Assembly: GCF_000003815.2 (NCBI RefSeq)
Contig: NC_049995.1
Span: forward strand, 9,945,295-10,009,294
DNA: 64,000 nucleotides
Source: Branchiostoma floridae
Taxonomy: Eukaryota; Chordata; Leptocardii; Amphioxiformes; Branchiostomatidae
Direction of reading: 5' to 3'
Part shown: positions 23,857-45,800 of the stretch, in pieces
Numbering within the stretch: position 1 is the first letter of the stretch
Layout of the letters: each line of letters opens with the position of its first letter
Translations under genes and position numbers: made by a program
The notes under the pieces: generated by a model
Told to the model about the DNA's origin: nothing
Seen by the model: only the letters and a program-made list of their open reading frames with translations
Databases searched by the model: none

Positions 23857-26800
23857 ACCCCAAGCCATGTGGAGACTTTCCGTGGGACGCCGATGACGTC
23901 ACAGTGCACTGTAACTACAGCTCGAGTGGTATTTGCACTGTCAGATGCCCTTCGGAAGCGACAATGTTGACGGGACCTTTCTTTGATGCCGACAACCGAG
24001 GCGGAGTCTACCACTGTAATATCTACACTAGGACATGGGAGGGAATAAAACCTGTTTGTCTGGGTATGATTTTCGTCCTTAAGTAATAGTTACCCCATGG
24101 GCGGGGCTCGTTTTCTGTGTATATCACAAGGCCCGCCCACCGAGGGGTTTCTAGTTTCCTAGATGGCGATGCCCGAGGGTAGACTAGAAATCCCCGAGGT
24201 GTCGGGCCTTGTGATATACACAGAAAACGAGCCCAAGGCTATGGGGTAACTAACTTAGCCCATGGCATACTTCCCCGAAGCTTTTCTAGTTCATCAGCTT
24301 TACAAAATGTGACTTTATTTATTTATTTTTTGTCCTAAAAGTCCACAATCTTTCTTGTTATTGCTTGAAAAGCTGTGACAGACAGTGTCAGGCTGTAACA
24401 ACACAAGGTCATTAATCTTGTCAAGACCTTCCTGGGCAAGGTATCTGGAGAGACATAAAGTCTGCTCATATTCCTCTGGGCAATTAGAAGTCAAGCATAG
24501 GATTGGTCAGTTATCACATTACACTATTCTGGTCCCAGAAGAAGGTCTCAAAGGTAAGCAAATATTGGTCAGAACGGGTCACATGCGTATAGCACCCACA
24601 CTTTTCAGGCTGATATCACCACAGTTTTCTTGATATCACCACAGTTTTTTCCTCTTTTGCATGAAATAGCAGCACACTTTTTTTCGTAGCACCATACTAT
24701 GTGGATATATCAACAGAAAATGGGGGCTCCTCATTGGCTGAGGGGAAGTAGCCATGGGCTAATCTTGTGTATTTCATGGAAGACATAATTAATTGTTGTA
24801 ACTCAAGCAAAAGTAACGTGACTCACAGTTCGCGCCCGACATGACTCTCGTGCCGATAAGCCCTCGCGAGACTTGAGAAAACGAGACTGGCGAGAAGCCA
24901 TTGCCATGATGGAGTCACCAAGGGGCGGGAATCATTTGCAAATCACGGCAAATGTTTGGATAAAAGTTAATGTCTTTTTTCTATTTTTTCTTCTTCTTCA
25001 ACCGTTTAGGTCGCAAAAACTCATCTGTTGTTGTTACGGACGAGACCAACCAGATCCGTCTGGTGGGTGGAGAGTTTTACGGCTGCGTGGAGATGTACGA
25101 TAACGTGACAAACCAGTGGGGGCCTGTAAGGGGAGAAGACCATGTGAGAAAGGCATGGACTGACGTAGCATGTAGAAACCTTGGGTTTACCAAAGGACTT
25201 GCTACCGAAGCCTACCTTTTATCTAATGGCATCGTCAGTAATGGTACTGTTATGCCCCTGGCGTACAGTTACTTTCCAGGCTATCCTTCAACGGGACCGA
25301 GGTTTGTCATTGACATGCCAAGCCCTGATCTTGAATACGGAAGTCTGCGTGATGCCATTCGAATTCAATACGTGGATCGAACATGCTCTCCCGGTCAGTC
25401 ATGTGACTATGACCTTGTAGACAGCATCATGTGCATGGCGTGTGCAGGAGAACGGAATTTGGACGGTGAATACATTGAAGGTACGATCACTTTACGATTA
25501 CATTTGTATTAAGTTTGCCTAGATAAGTAGTTTGTCGAAACTCCCTTCCTCGGCAAAGTCCCTCCCGCCCATTATAGAACTTCAATTTAGCCAATAATTA
25601 CAACTAACTTTTCTTTGTTGTTCTTTCAATATTATAGACCGAAAAGACACAACTGGGGATGGTGTATTCCGCAGGACTACAACCACACGTGCACCACGCC
25701 ATGTATTTGATACAACCGTCGCCGCATATTATGAAGGGTCAAGTAAGTAACCCTCAATTTTAGTTTTAAAACGCGCATTTCAAACATAAAATTCTTATTT
25801 GTGGTAAAAAGTATACTATGCAATACCTTGGTATTCTGATTAATATTGGGAATATTTCACTGCTCAGTATTATTTTTATTCTAATGATAACTTTACCACA
25901 GGGCTTAATCTTCACTTCTGGCATATATTGCCTAAATTTTGAAAAAAAAGTTTAATCTTTCATCTGAAGAAGGTCGGAGTGTTCGGCCGAAAATTTATGG
26001 TGAGTTTCTTTTAGTGTTGGAACAAAGTTTAAACTTTTTTCAATATGGAATCTACCAACACAGATGAGCTTTCATTCAGATATTGCCTAAATTTGTTGAA
26101 TTTTTGGAGTTAGGGCCATTTGTAGACTAGAAATGTTTATTGGCTCCTGTGCCTTCGTATGAAACTTAGATAATCTAAAAATTGGTATTAGGGGTGTGTA
26201 CGGTAGGTGCCATCAGGACGTCAATCACCCTTATGACATACATAAAAATAAATTCTGAAATTTTGGATATTTTAATTTGCCACTTAGGCCATGTTGATTT
26301 TATTATATGGATGACATCCTCCGGGAACTCCAAAACTGATGCGAGCGAGCGAATAAAAACAAAGTTTGGCCAAAAAAATAAAGTTGCCTTCTGAATGAAA
26401 TCAAAGTGGCCAGGAAGGTTGAACAAAGGACTAAACACACATAGTATGGTATACCAACAGTTAGGTGTAGGGACCAGTACATCATACGGGTGCAAAACAT
26501 TTTTTTTTCTTCTTGGACCAATCCGAAAAAAAACAGACCTGAAAAAAAAACAGAGGAACAGATTTCGCCAATTCAAAATGGACACACTATGTCGGCAGCC
26601 ATTTGGGGTCTAACCGGGGGGCCAAGAAGTCAACAAGAGCGAAGTCAAGTAGAGTTTATAGTCAATTGCACCAAGTTTCTACAGTCAAAGGTACAGAGAC
26701 AGTTAGCCTTTATTACATGGATAATAATCCAACTAACAGATTCCTTTGTAGCAAAATTGACCAATTACCATTGTTTTGAGTATTGCCAGTTCTCAAGTTT

Positions 26801-29800
26801 CCACAGACAATCAGGTCCAGGTTCATGTCCGGACCTGGAAATGATCCTCTGGACCTGAATTTTCTGTACTGGTACCTCCCCCAACCAACAATAGATTTTT
26901 TTTTTCTGTCCTTTCACATCTTATTCTTTGACTTTAGATTCATTTTGGCATACTATGGTATTAGTTATCTGTTTTCCGATACTTTTTTTTTCAATCTACG
27001 GAATATTTGTTCTCATTTTACAGCTGCTTTGCACAGTTTATTGTGTGGTCGAAAACTCTTTTTTTTTTTGGAAATGGCCGAAAATTGGTGCGAGCGCGGA
27101 TGTCATCCATATAATCAAATCAACGTGGCCTTATGATTAAAAAAGTAGATTTGGGGTTTCTGTGTAATGAAATAGTCAACTGATTTGGAATATGGTATGT
27201 GGTCAGCACTATGATTGGAAAATGGCTGACATTTTTATGTTTTTCAATCCATTTTGGAGCTCGAGTGGAATGGTGTTTTGGCTAAGTTTATTTTCTGCAA
27301 AAGGTTAATATGGAACAGTACATTTCTAGTTGAAATTAGCTGTTTTCGCTCATGAGCAAATGTCGGCCTTTCTAGTTTGAATTGTCTTACCAACTAAAAG
27401 TGCACTCTCATTGCACTCGCGTCAAGCTTGCGTCACTGCATTTTCTACGTTTTTTTATGATTTAGATATTCCGTAATACGTAAAAGTAAGACTTAGAAGA
27501 CAGCAAAACACACAAAAAGTAAAAAAAATTCGTTATCTCTGAAATTCGTTGAGTATGTTTCGAACTACGCAGTGATGTAAGCTTGACGCAAGTGCAGTGA
27601 GAGTGCACACTTTCTTTGAATATCTTGATAGACCTACCAGTTTGAGCATTTTTTTCCTTTTTGTATGAAAATTCTGATACTTTTGTGGGGATTTCCTGAG
27701 ATAAATGTTTATTGTGATACATGGAATACAGTGTAATTTATTCATATCATGAACGTTTACTTCTTAGAAATCGGCGCTAACGTGACGTGCACATCTTACC
27801 ACCTTCTGGTCAGTTTTCTCCACACTTTGAACGACAGAAGATACAACAAAGAAGACGTCCAGTTAGCAGCGCCACCTTGCAGTGCTGAGGAGAACTCCAC
27901 CCACATCTACATCCAGACCCCCCTCACGGACTGTGGCACTGAGAGACGGGTTTGTTACGAAACATTTGCAAAATCATTTACACTAGCATTTGTTCTTGAA
28001 CTACGTTACATGTTGTAACCGATTTTTTTTCATCTCTAAAACCAGCTAATGATAAATGATGCAACAGCCAGTCTAACAATGAGTAGGATGCTCACGGTTC
28101 AAAATACGCATGCGCAGCGAAATGCATTTTGGGCTTCTAGTGTGGGCATCCAATGTGAAGTCGCCCGAGACATAGACAAATGAGTTTGGAATTTTGGTTG
28201 CAAATTGTGACAATGGTAGAGGTAAATAAATTAAATAACTTCACTGTCAATAAAGACATTCCTGAATAAAGACACAACCTTCCTCAGGGCAATTCTGACA
28301 TTGCACTGCAGCACTAGGTGTCGTTACCTACTACAGATGCGGTCACAAATGTTAAGATAACCATAAGCATGTACATTAATTGCTGATGTGATGTGAAGTT
28401 TTCACAATGAGTTCCCAAAAAAGTCTCGTTAATCAGTGACGTATCAACCTGATGAGACTGTTTAGGTTATATGCCTTCACCTTTTGGCACATTACCCACA
28501 GTGCAATTCAAGATAGATACGCACCTCGTAATTTTTGGCGCAGCATCATTTAACAATTGATGTTTGACCTATGTACACAGGTCACAGAAGACAGCATCAT
28601 CTACAGTAACACTCTGACTGTCAAGCTTAACGCTTCTGGGACGATTCAGGTCAGCGTGGAGTGTCACCTGCCTCGACACAAGCAACTGACCGTCGGCATC
28701 AACCACCAACCAGTGGTCAAGTCCCTTGTCGTTGGTACAGCCGAGTTTACCGTCTCTATGGACCTGTACCTCAGTGATACCTTCATGTCCCCTGTCTCGG
28801 AATACCCCCTATATGTGATGGTAGGGCAGGTAAGCTTGATTTCATTCTTTTGTTTGTTTAGTGTCTTAGGTCATTGTCACTGGCAAAAGATAGTGAATGC
28901 TATCTAAAACTTCTAATCCGAATCGTTTCCAATTTATCTCCTGTAGCTTGAATAACTAATTTTGGTGTATGTCATTACGTATCAAATCTGTACACGGACC
29001 AAATTTTCAACTACCATTGTCACCTTCTTCAGGATCAATATTGACGACCAACAAGTGATCATGCGAATACGTGACGTCAGCAATTGGTCAAACGTTTATA
29101 ACGTTCACCGCTTCTGTTCAGTGACTGCTGGAGTGCACCTGATGTATATAGTTTATATTATACACGTTCCTATGTACATGTAGTCCAGTTCAGTATCAAG
29201 CCGTAAGTATTGATCCTGAAGAAGGCGACAGTTGTCGTTGAAAATTTGATTCGTGTAAAACTATGTCTTTCTGTTGTAAGACAGTTAAGGAATGTTTACG
29301 TATAAGAACATAGATGAGCTTCCATGATCACTTTACTATCTACCTACCTTCATGGTCCCTTGACCTCTTGGTCGTTGGGGGACAAGGTAGGCATAAAGAT
29401 GGAGAGTTGTCTTCAGGCCCGTCTGCCTCTTACTACAGTCAGCCATTCCTGCAGGTTGGGGTATTTTCACTCTGTGGTGACTTTAGTTATTATTTTTTTT
29501 TCGTCAGATGCTCTACGTGCAGATACAGTTGACATCAGACGACTCCAATCTTCAGGTGTTCGTGAAACATTGTTTTCTAACCTTCACGGAGATCTATAAT
29601 CACGCGAACACTGATAACATTGTCATAATCAGGAACGGGTAAGTCCATAAGCTCCGAGTACAGATTTGCTTATTAGAAAATAATCATTATTGCCTAAGTA
29701 AGGCCATGTCGATTTGATTATATTGCCAACATCCGTGCTTCATTTTTCGACCGTTTCCAAACTTTAAAAAATCAACCATACTCTAAATCGTACAGCTTAA

Positions 29801-31590
29801 AAATAAGCAAATGTATGCCGTGGATTGTAAAAAAAAGGGAAACGTATACTACTGTTATAGAACATTACAAGGTCAAAGAAGTTGTGAAAAGAACAAAAAT
29901 GAAGAATGTTTGGTAAACTATATCCTGTGTGTTCAGTTTTTTGTTCAACCTTCCTGACATTGGCCGCACGCATTTTTTTTAAATGACAAGTTTTCAAACA
30001 CTAATTTTTATATGCATCATCTGCAAAAATGTAAATCATTGTTTTGTTTTAATCCTGTTCACGACCTTGTTACAGGTGTCTACAGGACTCAAGCACTGTT
30101 CGTCGCTATCCGCCACCGTCCACAATGGAGGAGCGGTTCGGTTTCCAGGCCTTTACAAGTGCCATAAAGTCACACAAGGTAGGCAAGAATAAGACTCATC
30201 GTCGTTCCAACTGCGCATGAAATGTTAGTATGTAATCTGCGAAAGTTGAGTCGTCTGAGACATCAACTAACATGTCAGGATATGTATTCTAGTCATGGTG
30301 TTGAAAATAAAAAATTGACTTGTTAGGGGGGCTTAACCTTTGACATATTACCCACAATTCATCACACTACGCATTTGACGTTAAAACCATGGACAGGCTG
30401 GTGTATACGCGCGTTCACACCTCGCAACACGCATGCGCGGTGACAGATTGTACTAATTTTTTTTATTTGTACTTCTGTGTTATCACCTTATATCACTGTA
30501 TATTGTAGTTCTGTGTTATCACCTTATATAACTGTATATTGTAGTTCTGTGTTATCACCTTAAATAACTGTAATTTCAATGTTTTATCACCGTCAACTGT
30601 GCGTAGCTTCTAATCTTGAGCATAATGTACAATAAAGGTGTTCTTTCATTCATTCTTTCGCTGTTTCCCTGTCCAGATGTTCCTCCACTGTTTTGCCGTG
30701 CTGTGTAACGCCACGGACCCGAACTCCCTGTGCGCCCGGGGCTGCGATCTGGATCAGCACCCGGACAGACGGAGGAGGCAGCCCGAGGAAAGCACTGATG
30801 TCTACCGGTACCAGCTGGTCCGAGGTCCCATCTTGCTGAACGATGATGAAACAAGTAAGAGCAACTTCAGTCGGATTAAACTTGAACTGTAGTTTACATC
30901 ACAAAAACTAGATTTACTCAAATTTTCGACTAATAGACTCTACTCTTTGTCCCGGTATGGACAATCCACTGATTCGGTATTGAATTAAGGTTTTGTTTGC
31001 ATGTTTGTATGTCTGTTTAAGCTTACTTCCGATGGCCCGGGTCCGAGTTTGTTTCCGGCTTGAGTTGTACTACCAGTATTTAAAGGCTGCGTTCTTCGAT
31101 AGGCTATATATACGTTCTATAGGATATATTCGTTCTTGCATATATGCGTTCTTGTATATACGCGTTCTTCGATAGGCTATGTTTGTAAATATGTCTGTTT
31201 AAGCTTACTTCCGCTGGCCCGGATCCAAGTTTGTTTCCGGCTTGAGTTGTACTGACAGTATCTAAAGGCTGCGTTCTTCGATAGGCTGTCAAGAAAAGAA
31301 TTGAACTTTGCCCCAATTTGCCTTCTGAGGCAGGAATCCGAGAAAGGCGCGTAATGTGTAAAATGGTTGTTATATTCTATCCAGAGCTTAAGTTACAAAA
31401 TATATCTTTCTAATAAGTTCGGTATTGAATCTTCGGTTATTGTCTATCTATTGTAGCTCGTGAAGACGTCTCAACAGGTGAAGACGTTGAAGACACCTCA
31501 ACGTCAAGTCACGCCGAGCGCGTGACATCTTCTTTCATGGGAGCATGCGCAGTGTTGATCGCCGCCATATTGATCATCATCTCGAGCTAA
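23857..31590 (+). CDS. Sushi/SRCR-like/ZP-domain membrane protein, copy 3 (signal exon not found)
   Basis: Nine exons seen: 23857-24063 (Sushi-like, DPKPCGDFPWDADDVTVHC), 25010-25480 (SRCR-like), 25638-25742 (Thr-rich linker DTTGDGVFRRTTTTRAP, not in copies 1-2), 27768-27949, 28581-28829, 29508-29638, 30076-30178, 30677-30854 (ZP module; Cys-rich, LCNATDP) and 31457-31590 (membrane helix FMGACAVLIAAILIII, stop TAA). It is more diverged than copies 1 and 2 are from each other: the 29508 exon has lost much of the conserved text and 30677 has an Arg-rich insert. The first (signal) exon should lie at about 22.4-23.85 kb but was not recognised. Confidence 0.82.
24089..24250. mobile_element. Hairpin MITE, GTTACCCCAT ends
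   Basis: Long inverted repeat: arms share GTTACCCCAT, then GGGCTCGTTTTCTGTGTA and TATCACAAGGCC, mirrored on the right with ATGGGGTAAC at the end. It lies in the intron after the copy 3 Sushi exon. Confidence 0.85.
25743..27767. other. Long intron of copy 3 with dispersed repeat
   Basis: No exon recognised. The motif AAAAGTTAATATGGAACAGTA followed by GAGCAAATGTCGGC occurs at about 27300-27380 and also at about 23698-23785, marking copies of an unclassified repeat. Poly-T-rich frames at 26175-27140 look non-coding. Confidence 0.5.
30470..30580. repeat. Tandem repeat, about 34-bp unit
   Basis: Three units built on TTCTGTGTTATCACCTTA.AT.ACTGTA. Intron of copy 3. Confidence 0.85.
31005..31290. 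repeat. Tandem duplication with TTCTTCGATAGGCT motifs
   Basis: Two copies (about 31006-31106 and 31183-31290) of a segment with TGTCTGTTTAAGCTTACTTCCG and GGCTTGAGTTGTACT, each ending GGCTGCGTTCTTCGATAGGCT. A GCGTTCTT/ATATACG-rich spacer separates them. Last intron of copy 3. Confidence 0.85.
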
Positions 31591-32687
31591 GCATGGCGGG
31601 AAGACAGGACAAATGACAAAGAGAGAAAGAAACCACCTACTTGTTATTTCTCTGGACATGTTATAACTTATTCTTGCATTTCGTGTAATATCAGAGTTTA
31701 TTATCTGTGCCGTATACGTAAATTTTACTACAAATTATATCGTTATGCTATATCTGATTATTATGAAAAGCGGTATGTTAAACAGAGTGCCTACAATAAG
31801 TCACAACCAGGCTCCACATATCACTGTAAAGACTAGAATTGTAAAGATTGGCCCCAAATACAGATAGCAATTGTCAGAGGACACTATGAGTTCCCAACTG
31901 TACTTCTTAAGAAGTACAGTTCGGTCTCCTAACGCCTCTAGAATGTTGCCTATTTCACAAATTTCTACAGTTTTACCATCAACAATCGGATTCTGCTGGA
32001 GGTTAACGTTCAATAAATAAGTGCATCGCTTGTCATAAAGCAATACACATGATTATGAAAATACAATTGCGTTGCGTCTGTCATTACTGTCTGAAACAAT
32101 TCATTTACAAGTGCCTAAATATTTCATGGAAAGTAAACTAAGTGTAACTTGCATATTGGAGCGGTCAATGGATCGAGTGTTTATCGGATTTAACATCATG
32201 AATCCTTGTTTATAGTTCGACAACACTATTGATTGTACCCGGGAAGAGCAAATGCCAAAGTCTATTACGGCCATAGATATCAATTTCGAAGAAGAATGCT
32301 TCTGTCATATATGGAAGATGAAGATGTTTAGCATTCTCCGACGTGGGGTCTGCCAAATTACTAGCTACTATGGTGATAGCAGTTCTGTCCGCGTTATTCT
32401 AAGATCTATTAAAAACAATCTTCTATGTTTGGAACGGAAGCATTAAGAAAACCGGGACAAAAAGCAATATGTTTCCTTTCCGTAAAGATAGACATACAAG
32501 TAGTGAAAGTGGTTTAAAGTTCCTATCGGGTTGATTCATGTAGGTAATCAGGATGTGATTCAATTATTTACAGTAAATTGAGGTCAAAGGTTAGAGGTCA
32601 TTCTTTCCTTTACTCCTACTCGCGTATTTTCTCCAATAATAATCTCCGAAGTTTCCCTCCCGGTTAACGCACTAATTTCGGTAGAAA
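31591..32687. other. Intergenic between ZP copy 3 and TTC32
   Basis: No gene seen. It must contain the copy 3 3' UTR and the TTC32 promoter; no clear TATA box is visible near the TTC32 start. Confidence 0.5.
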
Positions 32688-41676
<8,989 letters not shown>

Positions 41677-42812
41677 GACATGTACACTTACATATGACAG
41701 TGTCAGTATAGAAAAGTTACCCAACTGGTTACGAAGAGTACAGACTATAAATGAGTGACTGAATGAATGAATTCATAGATGACTGAATGAATCGGTATTG
41801 ATTGATAAATTAATTCAGGTATTTTTTATATCACTTCTTTTGAAACGGACTAAAAATGAGGATAACATGTTGGTAGATAATACTACAAGGTTTGTATTGT
41901 TGAAAAATTTTATATTCCGTAATAGTGGCAGACACAAAAGGCAATGGACAGCAGGTCTTTTTGTAGGGTCAGTCAGGTTACAAGAAACACAAAAAAACAG
42001 GCCTTCTGGTAAGTGTATAAAGGCAAAGAAACACAGGAATCTTAGTAGGTGTCTAGTACATTTTATACTACTAGAATGAACAGTCTTCTTGCCTTGCTGG
42101 ATTATCTGACAATCGTATTTGATACTATCTAAATTATGGCACTATGCAATAAACATTGTACAAAGGACAATTGATGTTGAATTTCTTTTTTCCTTGACAG
42201 AGATAGCTATTTTCTTTATACTCTAGTCAGACATACTCTAGTTTCAGCTCTAGTTCAACTTGAAATAGGTGTATTTTCTACTTGTTGTTCTACTTCCGTA
42301 CGAAAGTCACTTCGTCTTCCGCTGTCGGCTATCTTTGGTGGCAGCTGATCGCATCTTTACAACAGGAACAGTCCTGCATCCGGCTGTAGCCGATCAAATG
42401 CTCACACGTGACGTTTTACAATTGGGGTAAATACCATTCTTACCGGTCCAGATATTGCTGCATTCTTGCTATGAAGGACAACCGTTAAATTTGAAAAGGT
42501 AACCTTTAGGATTGTAGATTCATAGAACCTAAGCCAGACCTAAGCCAGGCGTTACGTAGGGTAGTAGCTTTCATTCGTATTTAGGACTGGTGTGTTTGAA
42601 GTGCCTCTCCCAAAAAACGACGTTACCGTTAAATTTTGAAAGGTGACCGTTAGGTTTGAAATTTAACGGACCTTCTCCGGGTACAACGCCTTCGTACGTA
42701 TATCGGAGCTGTTTTCGACTCTTTTCCATCAGTAGCCGTTTAATTTTGAAAGTCAACCGTTAGATTTGAAATTTAACGGACCTTCTATCAGCATAACGTC
42801 GGGGAGTTCGCC
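41677..42812. other. Intergenic between TTC32 and CTSC, with repeated AAATTTAACGG units
   Basis: No gene recognised. At 42480-42785, just before the CTSC start, three diverged units of a segment with CCGTTAAATTTTGAAAG, GGTTTGAAATTTAACGG and ACCTTCT occur. They may belong to the CTSC promoter or 5' UTR. Confidence 0.55.
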
Positions 42813-45800
42813 ATGACAGCGGTCCTGATGCTCGTGATGTTGTCCGGCCTACGGGCGACCTTGGCCGACACACCGGCCAACTGTTCGTGGGGACAAGTCG
42901 CTGGAGTTTGGGAGTTTCACATTGGACCGGTAAGTACATAGTGGATTTTTATGATCCGTTTATGTGTGCATTGTTTTACATGAAACCAAAACTTGATCCT
43001 GGTTTTGACAATTTTTTTTTTCATTCAGGATCATGTGCTCCAGTGATCTCTGAGAATTCACGAAACCAAAACAGCAAAGCAAGCAAAAATTGCTTTAGAA
43101 CTAGCGCTATATTAATTGGAAATAATTCAAAAGTTTTAAAATGAATTAACACTTCTTGTATTTCTCTTTAATCGTCGAGAAAGTACTATATTTATATAAC
43201 AATAATGATACTTATCAAAGACTTTTTTCCAAAGTCTTTTCTTTAACTACCTTCTTAACTTAATGACCTTAATGCGGCCTGGAGACCAATTTAAGCTAAC
43301 AAAGTTAAGATTCAAGCAAAGAAAAACACGAACATTGTCTTTTGTGTAATTGGTGGCATTGTAAGAATCGTGATGACTTTTGCTAAATTCAGACGTAGAG
43401 CGGTAAGCAAAAACATGTCCTGACATGGCCTATATTTTGTATTGGAGGATGTAACCGAAGCGTGGCGGAAAAGAGATAAGGAGCAAAGCGCACCACGTGA
43501 CTTCCTTTACATGTCCTTTCTGTGCTGCGATAAAACGTGAGGTGATCTCGGATTGTATCTTCAGTAACTTGTCATTTGGTTGAACAGCTGCCGATAGGAA
43601 ATGCACAGGAGAGGTGCACCACGGTACATACTATTGTTAGGTACAAAACAATTATCACCTATAGTTGCATCAAAGTTTCCGTGCTTTGAACATCTTAATG
43701 CAACGGCTAAATTTCTATTTTAATGCGCTTAGACAAGCCTTGTATAAGAACTATCTGTTCCTGCATCTACACACGTACAAAGAAGCGAGAAAATGTTGAC
43801 TATTCTATCAGTTTAGTATAAGACCTTTGTATATTTAACTTGTATATTGTTGCTCCTACTTTCCTGTACATGTTTGTTACATCCTACTATCAACGAACTG
43901 TACCTAGCCTTTGAAGCACGAATGTACACGAATGTTCATTCAGGAAGATTCTCTGACATCTTTATCCTTTATGATAGATATTGACCGAAATTCCATACTT
44001 CATGATGTCCAAATGCAGTAAAAAAAAAAATTCAACATATGACGTGCAATTCAAGAATATAAAAAACAGCCTTCATCCTCTTACTGCTTGGATCTCAATC
44101 TACGACCGCAGAAACGTACGCGTTCTTAAGTTGCAGCCAGTGTCTTCATGAGTATCCTCAATAGATATCTTTGAACAACGCCTTGCAAAAAGATGTGACA
44201 GGTCGTCTAGTACTAGTGTAGTATAGCCAGCTGTTGCCACGCTACGTGCCTGCAAAGCTCGTGTTTAAAAGTGAATTCGTATACAATCGTCGTACAATCT
44301 GAAATTGTTTAAGTCAAGTGTTAGACATCTTTCTTCACAATACAGCATTGTAAGCCAAAACGCTTGAGTGGCTTCACGAGCCTTGTTTTGCGGTGAACTC
44401 TAAGTAAATGAAAAAAAAATACATCAATTCCGCATGAGGTCTTACAGACTTGATATACACGCTCGGGTGACTGCACCCTTACATTGAAGGACAATTAAAC
44501 CGGCTGCAAAAACAGAAAAAGAAGCCCGTGCGTTACGGTTTTTGTGGTTATATCGACTGGGCAGATACAGATTTAAATTCTTCAAGAGAAATATACACTA
44601 ACGATCTCCGTTATTTTCACAGGGTGGTTACGATAGCCGTCTGAGGTGCAGCTCCTTCACTGCAGTTGAGAGCTTTAAGTTGAGCCTCCTGTTCCCGGAT
44701 GTTGTGCTAGACAAGGATGGCAACAAGGGCTTCTGGACCATGATCTACAACCAGGGCTTCGAGGTGGTCATCAACCAGAGGAAATACTTCGCCTTCTCAT
44801 CGTAAGTTTAAAACAATGTTTCTTTTCGTCTCTCTTTCCCTCCCTTTGAAGTATCTACATTACCCTCCATTTGTTTCCTGGCCTTCCCTTTAATTTTCTC
44901 TCTCTGTCCTTCCTACCCCCACACCCCCACACCCCTCTGTCTCTGCCCCCTCTGTCTGCCGTTCTCTTGCTCTCTAGCTCTTTCCCTGTCCGTCTTTCCC
45001 TGTCCTTCTCTTTCCGTTTCATTCTCTCTCCTTCTCTCTCCCTTTAGGCCTCTGTCTTGTTTTATTCTCTTCGTTTTCTCGTTGTCTTCTGCCTCTTTCA
45101 GTGTACCTTTTCTCTTTCACTTCCTTTATTTCTTTGCCTTTCTGTATGCCTATCTTCCTTGCTCTCTCTGTCACACACACTCTCTATGTCCGTCTTTAGA
45201 TTTCTCTATCTTAAAGTCTTTTGTTATTCTCTTTGATTCAAACTAGTAAACTATTATATATGAGAAATGATTAAGCGAATCTTACATATTTTTCATAGAT
45301 ACACGAAAGAAGATGACGTGGTGACGAGTTTCTGCAACTCCACGTTCGCAGGATGGTCACATGACACTCTGGGGAAAGACTGGGCCTGTTACTATGGTAT
45401 CCAGTTTTCTCAAAGTGTCCCGGATGTAGATCCTGTCACAACTCGACGAGTGCATAGGGATGATTTTGACGGGACGTTTAGGAACAACCCAGACTTTATA
45501 AAAGGTAAGAACAACTACATTGTATCATGGAACTCCATCTAATTATGAAATGGGCCATTTGCACCATTTTAACTCATCTGGTTAATAACCAATATCAGTT
45601 TAAACATTACATTGCAGCTGGACAGGAACTTTGTGAAATCCCAAAGTCCCAAACCGGTTTGTTTGTTTGTTTGTTTGTTTTATTAGGCTGGATAACTTTG
45701 CAATGTTACGTCGCCCGGAGAAATACGCTGGAAAATGGGGTGTGAAATTAAACGGCTTCTTCTGTAAAAAGTATTTAAGATATGAAGACGATGTTGTTGT

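Noticed and set aside
26175-27140. Frames of 70-136 residues in the copy 3 intron
   Set aside because: Rich in Phe/Lys from T/A runs, present on both strands, no domain or splice evidence.
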